DNA from: Semisulcospira habei
Taxonomy: Eukaryota; Mollusca; Gastropoda; Semisulcospiridae
DNA length: 64,000 nt
Direction of reading: 5' to 3'
NCBI GenBank assembly: GCA_036245525.1
Contig: BTPG01000002.1
Location: 121,745,451 to 121,809,450, forward strand
Position numbers and translations under genes: made by a program. Of this stretch, positions 42,344 to 52,797 are shown piece after piece; position 1 is the stretch's first letter, and every line of letters begins with the position of its first letter. The notes below the pieces were generated by a model, which saw only the letters and a list, made by a program, of their open reading frames with translations, searched no databases and was not told where the DNA came from.

Positions 42344-43657
42344 CTATAGGGCTTGCCCACGTCGTCTGCAGGCATTTTCGTGGCTGCGGAGGCCAATCCG
42401 GGACAGGCAGGTTCGACCGCAGTGGCTGCAGGGGAAGGTCTGGTCAGGGTTCTGAGTTACGACAACTCTGTTTTTTCTTCTGAGCCGCTTGTCCTTAAGG
42501 TTAGCTCTGCGAGAGTCCTCAAAGGAGACGGCTACCTTGTAAATGGTGGAGCGCCAGGTGTCACGGTCCGCAGCAAGCGAAGACCACTGGCGGTGGTCGA
42601 GTTGGCAGGCACTAAGTGACTTCTTCAGACAGTCTTTGTATCTCTTCTTTGGTGCCCCTCTGTCTCGGTGTCCAGTGGCGAGCTCGCCGAACAGAGTGAT
42701 CTTGGGTAGGCGATGATCCTCCATCCTGGAGACGTGCCCCGCCCAGCGAAGCTGTGCCCGCAGCAGCAAAGCCTCGATGCTCACAGTTTCCGCCTGTTCA
42801 AGGACCTCGACGTTGGTGACATAGTCACTCCAGTGAATGCTGAGGATGGTACGCAGGCAGCGCTGGTGAAAGCGTTCGAGGAGTCGTAGTTGGCTGCGGT
42901 AGAGGGCCCAGGACTCGGAACCGTACAGCAGGGTGGTGAGGACGACAGCTCTGTACACGCTGATCTTGGTGCCTTTTTTCAGCTGTTGATTGTGCCACAC
43001 CCGCTTGAATAGTCGCCCGAAAGCACTGTTCGCTTTTGCCAGCCTGTTGTCCAGCTCCTTGTCCAGCTTGACGTCTGACGTGATGATGCAGCCAAGGTAG
43101 GTAAACTGGTGTACAGACTTCAGTTCGGACTCGCCGATGGTGATGTGGGGAGGGCGATGCTCTTCCTTGGGTGCCGGCTGATGAAGGACCTCTGTCTTTT
43201 TCAGACTGACCTCAAGTCCAAAGAGCTGGGCGGCATCTGCGAAGCAGGACGTAATGCGCTGCAAGGCTCTCTCTGTGTGTGCAACGAGGGCAGTGTCATC
43301 AGCAAAGAGCAGCTCACGAATCAGTTGGTCTAGGGTTTTCGTGTGGGCCTGCAGTCGTCTGAGGTTGAACAGGCTGCCATCGAGACGATACCTGATGTAC
43401 ACTGCGTCGTCATCGTCGAGGTCCACTGTGGTCTGCTTCAACATCATGCTGAAGAAGATGGTGAAGAGGGTCGGTGCCAGCACGCAGCCTTGCTTCACGC
43501 CGTTGCGAATGGGGAATGGTTCTGAGAGGTCACTGTTTAGTCTGACCTGGCCTTGCTGGTCCTCGTGGAGCTGGACGATCATGTTGAGGAACTTTGGGGG
43601 ACAACCTAGTCGCTCCAGGATCTGCCACATACCTTGCCTGCTCACAGTGTCAAGCAA
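42344..43657 (-). pseudogene. LINE-B reverse transcriptase core to C-terminus (437-codon open frame)
   Basis: Motifs are FPIRNGVKQGCVLAPTLFTI, LLFADDTALVAHTE (FADD), LFGLEVSLKKTEVLHQPA, FTYLGCIIT and LLYGSESWALYRSQLRLLER. It ends with a C2H2-type finger, FPCSHCGRTCLSRIGLRSH. The frame starts just after the palm motif FVDLTKAF, which sits in another frame across a 2-base insertion near 43665. The stop is a TAG at 42344. Confidence 0.85.
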
Positions 43658-43729
43658 ACGCTTTTGTTAGGTCGACAAACGTTACGTACAGCCCTTTGTT
43701 CTGCTCGCGGCACTTCTCCTGAAGCTGTC

Positions 43730-44308
43730 TCAGCACAAAGACATGTCGGTGGTACTCCTGTTGGCTCTGAAGCCACGCTGGCCCTCTGGGAGGTGGTCTT
43801 CAGCGATGGCAGGTACCAGCCGATTCAGGAGCAACCTTGCGAGAATTTTCCCGGCAATGGACGGCAGGGTAATTCCACGATAATTAGAGCAGGCAGACTT
43901 CTCTCCTTTGTTCTTGTACAGGGTGATGATGACTGCATCACGGAGATCCTTTGGTAGCGTTCCTTTTTCCCAGCAGCAGAGAAAGAGGTCGTGGAGCTTG
44001 TTGTGCAGTGCTGGGCCTCCATGTTTCCAGATCTCTGGCGGGATTCCGTCAATGCCTGCTGCTTTGCCACTCTTGAGCTGGTGGATGGCTGTGAGGGTCT
44101 CTTCGGCGGTGGGCGGTTCGTCCAATTCACCCTTTAGTGGAAGGTGTGGGATTTGGAGGATGACTGTTTCTTGAACAGTGCGCTCAGCGCCGAAGAGGTC
44201 CTGAAAGTATTCCGACCAGCGGTTCAAGATGAGGGTATTATCTGTGAGGAGTGCCTGTCCATCAGCGCTTCGCAGGGGACTTTGTACCAGGTGCCTAGGG
44301 CCATACAC
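43730..44308 (-). pseudogene. LINE-B reverse transcriptase N-terminal part
   Basis: It encodes LNRWSEYFQDLFGAERTVQ, HQLKSGKAAGIDGIPPEIW (fingers), AVIITLYKNKGEKSACSNY, RGITLPSIAGKILARLLL and EGQRGFRANRSTTDM, all conserved RT blocks. The frame is lost just after STTDM, near 43740. Confidence 0.85.
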
Positions 44309-44401
44309 TGCTTTCAGTGCTTCGTAGAAGCCCCTGTAGTCACCGTTGTCAGCGCAGAGCTGGGTCCTCTGTGCGAGTCTGGACCACCACTCGTTCTGGA
44401 G

Positions 44402-45579
44402 CTAAGCTTGAGCTGGAGACTGCTGCAGATGAGGCGGAAGGCAGACTTCTTCACAGGGCAGGAAGGCTGGGCTAGGTGGGCCTGGTGGGCGGCTCTTTTG
44501 TTTTGCTAGAAGTTCCTGGATCTCTACGTCGTTTTCGTCAAACCAGTCTTTGTTCCTCTTTCTAGCAAAACCCAAGACTTCCACAGAGGATTTTACAATA
44601 GCAGTTTTCAGTTGTTCCCAGAGTGTTTCAGGGGAGGAGTCTGCTGGATCAACTGTGTCTTTGAGCATGCGCTGTAAATCGGCCTGAAGGGCAGCTTTCT
44701 TGTCGTCACGCTGAAGGCTGTCAACATCAAGCTTTTTCTTGGGGGGGGGGGGGGGCCCTTTCTTGGGTTTCAGCTTGAGGCGGAGCCTGAGTTTGCAGCG
44801 AACAAGGCGGTGGTCAGTGTGGCACTCTGCGCTGGGCATCACTCTGGTGAGGAGGACGTCACTGCGGTCCCTCTGACGCACTAGGACATAGTCGATAAGG
44901 TGCCAGTGCTTGGAGCGAGGATGCATCCAGGTGGTCTTTCGACTGTCCTTTTGCTGGAAAGTAGTGTTGGTGATGACAAGTTGCTGCTCTGCACAGAGCT
45001 CCAATAGTAGGCGACCATTGTCATTGCAGTTCCCAACGCCTTGCTTGCCGAGGACTCATTTCCAGGCCGTTCAGAGTCTTGGCCCACTCTGGCGTTGAAG
45101 TCGCCAAGGATGATGACTTTGTCGTCTGCAGGGGTGCTCTGCAGGAGGCTGCGCAGGTCAGAGTAGAACTTGTCTTTTTCTGCAGGCTCTGCCAGGAGGG
45201 TTGGGGAGTACACACTGAGAAGGGTGACGTATTGCTGGTGTCTCAGTGGGAGGTGCATGGACATTATGCGGTCGGAGTTACCCGTTGGTAGGTTTTCCAA
45301 CTTAGTCGCAATGGGGGTCTTCACCATGAAGCCCACGCCTGAGAGCCGTCTTTCTGATGCAGGCCTGCCTGACCAGTAGAGGGTGTAGCCAGCGCCAAGT
45401 TCTTGGAGGCTGCCTTCCTCCGGAAGGCGTACTTCGCTGAGCGCGGCGATGTCGATGTTTAACCTCCGCAATTCATGGGCAATGAGGGCGGAGCGACGTT
45501 CAGGGCGTCCGCTGTCTGCTGTGTCGAGCATGGTTCGGATGTTCCAGCATGCTACGTTGAGTCCGGTCGTGGTCGTCAT
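44402..45579 (-). pseudogene. LINE-B endonuclease domain and connector, one frameshift
   Basis: The start at ATG 45579 gives NVACWNIRTMLDTADSGRPE, IAALSEVRLPEEGSL (Glu), LLSVYSPT and VIILGDFNARVGQDS (Asp/Asn). The frame shifts near 45040 and continues from 45004 with LVITNTTFQQK, HLIDYVLVRQRDR and CHTDHRLVRCKL (final Asp-His). The connector has a Pro/Lys tract from a G run at 44741-44753. All APE catalytic motifs are present. Confidence 0.85.
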
Positions 45580-46270
45580 GAGAATGGATCCATTGTTTTT
45601 TCTTGTTTTCTGACCGCATGAGAAGATGCCCGTTGACCGCGGCTAGCCAACTGGGGTTACGAGGGGATAAGCTTTAGTTAGGCCACCTTTTCTAGGCCCC
45701 TCTCCATGTGGAGCAAGCAGTGCTGTCCCTAGAGAAGGCTGCTTGGTCGTTCAGGGTGTGCCGAGTGACGTTGTCATCCCCTGGTCAACATCAGGCGACC
45801 AATATCCTGAACCGCCTGCATGCAGGTTTGAGACTGTGGCTTCCAGTGACATCTTTCACCTGCCGTTTTGCCCCTTGCCCATCGCTACAGGACTTGGAAA
45901 GTTCAGTGTCATAGTCCGTGGGCGTTTCCTAAAGCCTGCGCGGTGGAGCTTTATTGTGGAGTGCAGTGTGCGCAGTACTGGCCCCACCCTTTAAACCCTT
46001 GGTTCGTTTGCCATGGCCTAGCAAGCTGGGACTGTGGCATCGAGGTCCTCGGGTCGTAGGTTTTATATCAGACTGTCCTTGTCTTAGTCTCTGGCTCAAA
46101 AGCCTTCCCCGGAGACACGGGGGCTTTGATGTGGGCAGTAGGCAGATGGGCAGATGTTCACATCTGCACGGGACATAGACGACCCCGGCCCCCACGAGTC
46201 CCCTGCTGCCTTGCAGGCCTGGCCGCTTGGCTGCGGAAAGGCTAAGGGAAGAAACCCCCCCCCCCCCCTG
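45580..46270 (-). other. LINE-B 5' leader
   Basis: No coding frame is convincing. It lies between the right-hand target duplication and the endonuclease start. A C run (46257-46268) sits at its extreme 5' end. Confidence 0.6.
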
Positions 46271-46409
46271 ACACAAGCATGACTTGTGAAAATGACCAGT
46301 TAGATCAAACTCAATCACAAGGTCATATCTCGCACATCTAGAGTAAAATTATTTTAACACTTACTGCTGCACACTCATGCACACATACACATGCAGGCAC
46401 CCACCAAAC

Positions 46410-46485
46410 CACACACACACACACTTTATACACACAAATGCAGGCTCACACACACACACACACACATACACGCATACAAACACAC
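46410..46485 (+). repeat. (CA)n-rich microsatellite region
   Basis: Several interrupted CA runs lie within 46381-46490. Confidence 0.85.
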
Positions 46486-46543
46486 ACAGGACAGGATCAT
46501 ACAGGCAAGCATTACAGAAAAATGTGATCAGATCTTTATAATC

Positions 46544-46768
46544 ATTAACCGCTTTGCTGCCAATGATCAGAAATTGTGTGTGTAAAACCACTGCACACTG
46601 ACCAAAGTGCATGAAGAGCATGTGTAAATGGGATGAAAAATAGGAATAACATACACAAGACCAACAAGAGACATAAATCCTCATGAGCCCCCGCGACTGG
46701 GGGGCTCATGAGGATTTATGTCTCTTGCAAATGTAGCATTCGCCTTGCCCCAGCAGTTAAGGGGTTGA
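46544..46768. mobile_element. TTAA hairpin element, type 2 (best copy)
   Basis: The left end is TTAACCGCTTTGCTGCC and the right end CCCAGCAGTTAAGGGGTTGA. The core is GAGACATAAATCCTCATGAG pairing with CTCATGAGGATTTATGTCTC around a G/C loop. The right end lies only about 10 bp from the exon donor at 46780. Confidence 0.75.
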
Positions 46769-46780
46769 AAATGGACTTAC

Positions 46781-47076
46781 TAGAATATCCAGTGTTGACG
46801 CCAAAAATACCCTGTGGTGGTTTGATGCCACCAGTGCCAGTAAAACTTCCGGTGATTGTGCCTGTCAGAATGAGAGGTCCTGGGGTAGGGAGTGTCCCGA
46901 CACCGGTGAAACCACTTTGGGTGCTCTGGCCAGGGATGAAGGTACCAGTGAAACCATCAGGTGGTCCCGGGGTGACAAAGATGGAGGGAAGGGTGCAGTC
47001 AGGCACCAGGCAGCAACTATCGCTTGGATCAGTCTTCATTACGCAGCGTGAGGACAGCAGGTTGAAGCTCTTGCAC
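46781..47076 (-). CDS. Host gene exon B, VWC module 4 second half plus linker
   Basis: The acceptor is CACTGTTCACAG and the donor GTAAGT (46775-46780); phase is 2 to 1. It encodes CKSFNLLSSRC then DSCCLVPDC. The linker is rich in GFTGT-type repeats: PDGFTGTFIPGQSTQSGFTG and TGTITGSFTGTGGI. These repeats are shared with module 5 and the linker exon. Confidence 0.88.
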
Positions 47077-47474
47077 CTGTGAACAGTGAACAATGAACGC
47101 TACAACCAGATCTGGGCAGACCATGCAAGTTCAAGGGTGGTATTTAATGTGATACAGTTATCAGGCTACCCAAAACAAAAACAAAAAAATTATATACAAA
47201 CAGTAGGCCACAACAGAGGTAGGTCAAACTTGAACATTGCATTGCAAACGCTGGATTAAAAGCCCCAACAAGCATACATTATCCAATGTTTGTCCTGGCT
47301 TTTAATCCACTACAAGCATGCAATATTGCATGTTTGTCAGGGTTTTTAATCCACTGTCTGCATCAAAATAAGCATTTATGACCTACTTCTGAAATCACCT
47401 GGCAAAATGAACATTTTACAGGTAATTGCTGGTTATGCCTGTTGTCTTTACAAAAAGAAGCCAGATTAACCCAC
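47077..47474. other. Intron with a three-arm inverted repeat
   Basis: CTGGATTAAAAGCC (47252), GGCTTTTAATCCAC (47297) and GGTTTTTAATCCACT (47341) could form alternative hairpins. There is no coding feature. Confidence 0.5.
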
Positions 47475-47589
47475 CTCTGCCTGCATGTGTAGTATCCAGT
47501 GTTGGCATCTACACAATCACAGCTCAAATCACAGCCATCATACCAGTGTGCTCCCTGCTGGTAGTACACTCCATTGTACACACAGAAGC
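47475..47589 (-). CDS. Host gene exon A, VWC module 4 first half
   Basis: A 115-nt exon with acceptor GATGTCTTGCAG and donor GTGGGT; phase is 1 to 2. It encodes FCVYNGVYYQQGAHWYDGC then DLSCDCVDANTGYYTCRQR. It joins exon 47076 with an Arg-Cys junction. Confidence 0.88.
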
Positions 47590-48087
47590 CTGCAAGACAT
47601 CAAACAGAAAGTGTCAAAAGTGAAAACTACAAGTACAGACATAGACAAATGACAAACGATCTGACTGATCAATTTGATCACATTAACTGATTCCTTGAAT
47701 AACTGAAAGATAGTTTGTTTAATGTATGCATGATCGCGTGCGTGTATGTGTGCGCGCATGTGTGCGTGTGCATGTTTGGATGGAAGTGTATGAGTTTAGT
47801 GTACATGTTGATATCATCAATTTGCTAAAGATAAAGAATGATGTACAAAAGTATTTTTTGTTGTGGTACTTACATGTGACATGTGTGTAATAAGTGGTAT
47901 GTGATATGGTACTTTATACTTTCTTTTCTGTTTTATTATAAGGAGCACATTTTTATGTTCAGTCATGTGCATGCATTGTCTTTAATCAGACACAATTTCC
48001 TCAGGAGAGATAAATAAAATAATACTGTATTGTATCATATTTTGATGTACTGTATTGTACCGTAATGTATTGTATTTTATTGTATTG
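47590..48087. other. Intron with GT-rich and TGTAT-type simple repeats
   Basis: Alternating GTGTGCG bases lie near 47737-47775 and a degenerate TGTATTGTA run at 48024-48085. No gene is visible. Confidence 0.55.
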
Positions 48088-48152
48088 TACTGCAAGAGGC
48101 ACAGATCCTCATGAGCCCCCGCGACTGTGGGGGCTCATGAGGATCTATGAAA
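48088..48152. mobile_element. TTAA hairpin element, type 2 (core only)
   Basis: It has GATCCTCATGAGCCCCCGCG and GGGGGCTCATGAGGATC around a short loop. The flanking parts seen at 46544 are missing or decayed. Confidence 0.6.
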
Positions 48153-48221
48153 CCACTTTAAATGGTGCTCTTTGGTGTTGAATTAACAAAGATCGCAGAA
48201 ACAGTCAATATTTAATCAAAA

Positions 48222-50250
48222 CAAGAAAGGCAAAGCCATTATGGCTCACGTGTATGACCGATTTACATATGTAATAATAATAATAATTACGGTATTTATA
48301 ATGCGCTTATCTTATAATAATTATAACTCTAAGCGCACACTCACAACTCGCGCACGCATGCGCACGCTTTAGACAATGACTCACGTACCACAAACAGTGA
48401 AATACATTACGACGGTCAGCTTGGGGTGGGGAGTGCGGTGATATAGTGCTAAAACTGTTGAAAGAGGTGAGTTTTGAGGGCGGACTGGAAGGAGGAGAGA
48501 GAGTGTTTCTGACGGAGAGAGAGTGGGAGAGTGTTCCAGATGGATGGACCGTAGACGGAGAAGGAGCGGGGACCGAAAGTGTTAAGTTTGGTGCGAGGGA
48601 TGTGGAGGCGGAGAGGGTCGGAGGCAGAGCGGAGGGAGCGGGAAGGTGTGTAGGGGTGAAGTAAGTTGGAGAGATAGGCAGGAGCGCAGTTGTTCAGGGA
48701 TTTGTAGCAGAGAGACAGAACTTTGTATTGGATGCGTTGGGGGATGGGGAGCCAGTGAAGGAGTTTGAGCAGGGGTGTGATGTGGTCGGATTTTTTCTTT
48801 CTGAGGACGAGGCGGGCAGCATTGTTCTGGACGCGTTGGAGAGTGAAGATGGTGGATTGAGGGAGACCGGAAAGGAGAGAGTTGCAATAGTCGATGCGAG
48901 ATAAGATGAGAGAGACAGCAAGTTTGGTGGCAGCTTCGGTAGTGAGGTATTTTCTGATCTGACTGATGCGGCGAAGGTGGAAATAGCATGCCTGGGTCGT
49001 GGCGGAGACGAAGTTGGTCATGGACAGAGAGGAATCGAGGATGACGCCGAGGTTCTTGGCCGAGTCAGAGAGGGAGATGGGGGTGCTATCGAGTTGAAGG
49101 TGGAGAGAGGGAGGGAGCTGGGAGAGTTGTGACCTTTGTGACAAGGGCTGGCTTCTGCTTCAGCAAAATCCATGTTTTCTGAGAATGTAAGCATATTTCA
49201 CACATCTGTCAACCCCCCATGACTCTTGACCTTTGTGATGAGTCAACTGAATTAGTGTGCATAGGAAGGTCTTATCATCAGCTATCTTTGTACCAAATTT
49301 GGTTGAAAAATTTGCAAAACTTTGGGTAATAGCAACAATTTAATCAAAAATCGGCATTTTACACACATTTGCCAGCCTCTTGTGTTGACCTTTTAAGGGG
49401 TCATCCAAATTAGTATGCATTGATATGTCTTACCATCAGGTATCTCTGTAGCAAGTTTGGGTTTGAAGTTGTGAATAGTATTTGAGAAAAAAATTTTTTT
49501 GTCAAAATATGGCTATTTTTCACCTATTTCCTGAGCTCTCGTGACCCTTGACCTTTCTGAGGGATCAACCAAATTAGTGTGGATAGAAAGGTCTTCCCAT
49601 CAGGTATCTCTGTAGCAAGTTTGGGTTTAAAGTTGTGAATAGTATTTGAGAAAAAAACATCTTTTGTCAAAATATTGCTATTTCAGACCTATTCCTGAGC
49701 CCTTGTGACCCTTGACCTTTCGAGGGGTAATCCAAATTAGTATGGATAGATAGGTCTTACCATCAGGTATCTCTGTAACAAGTTTGGGTTTGAAGTTGTG
49801 AATTGTATTTGAGGAAAAAAAACATCTTTTGTCAAAATATGGGTATTTTTTCACCTATTTCCTGAGCTCTCATGACCCTTGACCTTTCCAAGGGATCAAC
49901 CAAATTAGTATGCATAGAAAGGTCTAGAAAGGTCTTACCATCAGGTATCTCTGTACCAAGTTTGGGTTTAAAGTTGTGAATAGTATATGAGAAAAAATAA
50001 ATTGTCAAAATATAGCTATTTTTGTCACATTTCCTGATCCCCTGTGACCTTGACCTTTGTGAGAGGTCACTCAAATTGGTATGTTTAGAAAGGTCTTGCC
50101 ACAAAGTATCCTTGGGCCAAGTTTGAAGAATGTGGCTTGACTAGCCTCCGAGAAAATGCCAATGTCAAAATTTACAACGGACGACGGTGGACGGACGACC
50201 ACTGGCCCAAAACATTGACTCACTTTTGCTTCGCACGTCAGCCAAAAAGA
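48222..50250. repeat. R-family repeat element, copy R4 (largest)
   Basis: It opens AACAAGAAAGGCAAAGCCAT with GGCTCACGTG and closes ACGACCACTGGCCC then GACTCACTTTTGCTTCGCAC. The body has about six head-to-tail units of ~165 bp: GACCCTTGACCTTTC occurs at 49543, 49708 and 49873, exactly 165 bp apart. It is interrupted by a LINE fragment at about 48262-49144. It ends 34 bp from the exon at 50284. Confidence 0.78.
48262..49144 (-). mobile_element. CR1/L2-like LINE 3' fragment inside R4
   Basis: A 231-codon frame (49144-48449) opens inside the RT C-terminal region and has SAKNLGVILDSSLSM, LILSRIDYCNSLLSGLP, LLKLLHWLPIPQRIQYKVLS and YTPSRSLRSASDPLRL. It matches the last third of the intact LINE-D ORF (52798-55614) in order but is diverged, so it belongs to a related family. 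The 3' end has an (ATT)n tail near 48270. Confidence 0.82.
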
Positions 50251-50283
50251 AAGAAATGAAGAATGAAACAAGTAAATACTTAC

Positions 50284-50507
50284 CAGGAGGTACAGCACTA
50301 GGCTCTGGCGTAGGTACCACCCCACCTGGCACCGCAGTTAATGATGAGGGTGTTTGGGTGGGGCCGAGGGGTGGGAAAGGGGTGGGGGTGCCGTTGGGAA
50401 AGGGGGTGAGATTGGTGAAATCACAGAATGGTGTCATGCAGCACGGCTCCTGAGGATCCTGAACTAAGACACAGCGCTCATGCGGGAACTGGGTCAGCAC
50501 GGGGCAT
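50284..50507 (-). CDS. Host gene exon B, VWC module 3 second half plus linker
   Basis: The acceptor is TTTTATAATAG and the donor GTAAGT (50278-50283); phase is 2 to 1. It encodes CPVLTQFPHERC then EPCCMTPFC and a Pro/Thr linker (TPFPNGTPTPFPPLGPTQTP, VVPTPEPSAVPP). Confidence 0.88.
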
Positions 50508-51026
50508 CTATTATAAAACACAACAGAGTTGTCAGGGGAAAAATATCCGCAAAGGAAGAATGAAGACAACTTGTTTTATTCACTAGCAATTGTGTGCTGA
50601 TCTGCGATTCTGGAGCTTATAATGTTGAGCCATAAAATCACAGACCAGCACACAATACCTTTATACAGTAAGTTTTGGATATAACAAAAAACTAGGGGAC
50701 CCACATATGTTTGTTATTTCCCTGATTTCTCACAAATGAAGTAATGTATATATACTGACAAACAAAAGAAATACAACATTTTTGGAATCCTAGGAAACAT
50801 TTAAATGTCACATTTCTCTTGCTCGTCAGTATAGAAAGAGTGTGGTCAAGACCTTAGAAAAAGTGTGTTAAATCCAAACATGTTTATATCCCACCCTGTT
50901 ATTGGTAAACTATGGTGTTTTATATTTGAACCAGTTTCAGACTGACAAGCAAGTCTGGTGACAAGCAAGAAGCACCAAACCCAATTCGAAAAGTCTGTAT
51001 AAAAATGTCATGTCTGAGGCACTCAC
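50508..51026. other. Intron, nothing recognised
   Basis: A+T-rich sequence without visible repeats or coding frames. Confidence 0.5.
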
Positions 51027-51141
51027 TTCTGAGAGCACTGGTATCTGCCAGTGCTGTCATCTTGGCACTCGCACACAAAGTCACAGCCATCCTCCCACTG
51101 TCCGTCTGCCACCATGTACGTTCGGCCCTTGTAGTAACATC
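51027..51141 (-). CDS. Host gene exon A, VWC module 3 first half
   Basis: A 115-nt exon with acceptor TTGTGTGCAG and donor GTGAGT; phase is 1 to 2. It encodes GCYYKGRTYMVADGQWEDGC then DFVCECQDDSTGRYQCSQK. It joins exon 50507 with a Lys-Cys junction. Confidence 0.88.
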
Positions 51142-51289
51142 CTGCACACAATACATTTCAAACAATACTTCCAACTGGTACAGTTTTCATCACGTAAATC
51201 AGAAACTGTACCAATTGCAGTTATTCATAATTAAGATCAGGTCAAATGCAGTAGGCGGCACCTCTTGACAGTGAGGACATCTATGTAGT

Positions 51290-51806
51290 ATCAGGCATGG
51301 GAACTGCCCAAGCAAAAATCAGCTGAAACTAGGGCGGTCCGGGACCTTCAGCCTGATCAGCCTGATACAAAAGGCCTCCACGACGCTAGACCTTCCTTCC
51401 AGAGGCCGAAAAATCAAACAACAGGGGAGGGGAAGGTGGGGGTGGGGGAGGGGGGTTAGGTGGACGCGATACCTTGCTTCCAGGGGCCGAATAATCAAAC
51501 ACAGTGCGCGTCTGCCCGCCTAAGTTTACTGCGCAGCGCGCGGCACACTCAGACCGTGACCAGTGCGGGCAGCGGACAATTCCCATGCCTGAGTTTTGTC
51601 TGCTTTGCTATTAGATGGCGGCAACGGATATAAAATCCGCTTCGAGAAAATGTGGCATTACATGATTCGGAAGAGGGTGAAAAAGAAAATTGTACCAATA
51701 ATTTTTTTTTCCCGAGGATTCCCCCCCCCCCCCACCTCCCCTCCCCGAGGAATGTGAAATTGTTTTCCGCGAAAAACTGCGGATCCGAGGACAATTCCCA
51801 TGCCTA
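51290..51806. repeat. Repeat bounded by AGGCATGGGAA and TTCCCATGCCT, with an extra copy
   Basis: AGGCATGGGAACTGCCC at 51293 is inverse to GGGCAGCGGACAATTCCCAT at 51570, and GGACAATTCCCATGCCT recurs at 51791. The interior contains two copies of a CAGAGGCCGAAAAATCAAAC-like block and G/C runs. It may be a non-autonomous element with a tandem partial copy. Family unknown. Confidence 0.45.
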
Positions 51807-51914
51807 AGTATATGGAGATCATTTCGCACAATCGTCCCAATCACTGCTGCATGTATCCTTACTGTCATACAGTTAACCCTGAACAAGCACATCAAACTAG
51901 TGGTGTAAATGCGT

Positions 51915-52030
51915 CCACTTCTCGGTAGCAACAGACGTATATTTTCAAGAAGCCCTGTAGCTGCAGGAGCTCTTGAACATATACGTCTCTTCATGAGAAT
52001 ATATGCTTCTTGCACATGGAGTGGGTTGGC
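51915..52030. repeat. Hairpin related to type 2 (ACAGACGTATATTTTCAAGA)
   Basis: ACGTATATTTTCAAGAAGCC pairs imperfectly with GAGCTCTTGAACATATACGT around CTGTAGCTGCAG. ACATGGAGTGGGTTGG then occurs twice. It resembles the type 2 layout but with different stem sequence. Confidence 0.55.
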
Positions 52031-52084
52031 TGAATTCACATGGAGTGGGTTGGTTGAATAAACTTTGATCATTTTCTGACTTCT

Positions 52085-52195
52085 CGTCACACCCTTTGAC
52101 TATAGGTAGCATTTTTGGTCACGATGATTCCTGCAGGAAAAATTCGTGACAAAAACTTCTATTGACAGCCAAACTGTAAAAATTACCTTTTTCTC
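52085..52195. mobile_element. TTAA hairpin element, type 3
   Basis: It has TTTGACTATAGGTAGCATTT, TTGGTCACGATGATTCCTGC and the inverse part ATTCGTGACAAAAACTTCT then GACAGCCAAA. Terminal TTAA is not preserved. Confidence 0.55.
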
Positions 52196-52326
52196 TAGAC
52201 GTCTTCCTTTTAAAAGCTGAATGATGCTGTCCAGTTGTTCAAATTACAGCATTCAAAAGAGGACTGCCCTTAAACTGTGTATGACTGTCCTACCAAAGAT
52301 GGCACTGAAAATGAACAAGTTCTCAC

Positions 52327-52589
52327 CGATTGTAGGTGTTGGTGTAATAGTGTTGCCATCAGGACCAGTCACCGACACGAGTGTTGGGGCCGCATTAGGT
52401 ACCTTGCCAATGCCAATAATCACACCAGGCGAGACGAGGCCAGGGCCAGGTATGATGCCAGGTGTGGGAGAGACACCTGGGGCAGGGGTGGGGGTGCTGA
52501 AGGGGCACTGAGGCACCTCACAGCACAATGGATCAGACGCATCCGGAACCATGACACAGTCAGCAGGGATGTTGTCATAGCGGGCACAT
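52327..52589 (-). CDS. Host gene exon B, VWC module 2 second half plus linker
   Basis: The acceptor is CATTCTGTACAG and the donor GTGAGA (52321-52326); phase is 2 to 1. It encodes CARYDNIPADC then DPLCCEVPQC and a linker with STPTPAPGVSPTPGIIPGPG and TGPDGNTITPTPTIG. Confidence 0.88.
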
Positions 52590-52797
52590 CTGTACAGAAT
52601 GAAAGAATAGTTTACTGCTGACAGGAAAAGTGCTTTCAATTGGTTATGATTTCACACCATGGAGTATCTGTACAAAACAAATGCCAAATATTCATAACAT
52701 TTATTCACACAATACTTGTTGGTCATAAAAAGTATAACTTCTAAACTACAGGGTAGAAATAGTGTAAATAATTCATCAACTGTCTAAAATATTCAAC

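Larger units (their letters stand above)
42318..46270 (-). mobile_element. LINE-B, full-length copy with target duplication ACACAAGC
   Basis: It is flanked by ACACAAGC at 42310-42317 and 46271-46278. On the minus strand it has a ~690-nt leader, an APE endonuclease, an RT with FADD and a C-terminal zinc finger. Frameshifts disable it. A 3' fragment of the same family is nested in LINE-A1 (4471-4914). It lies in the intron between exons 46781 and 42111, in sense orientation. Confidence 0.87.
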
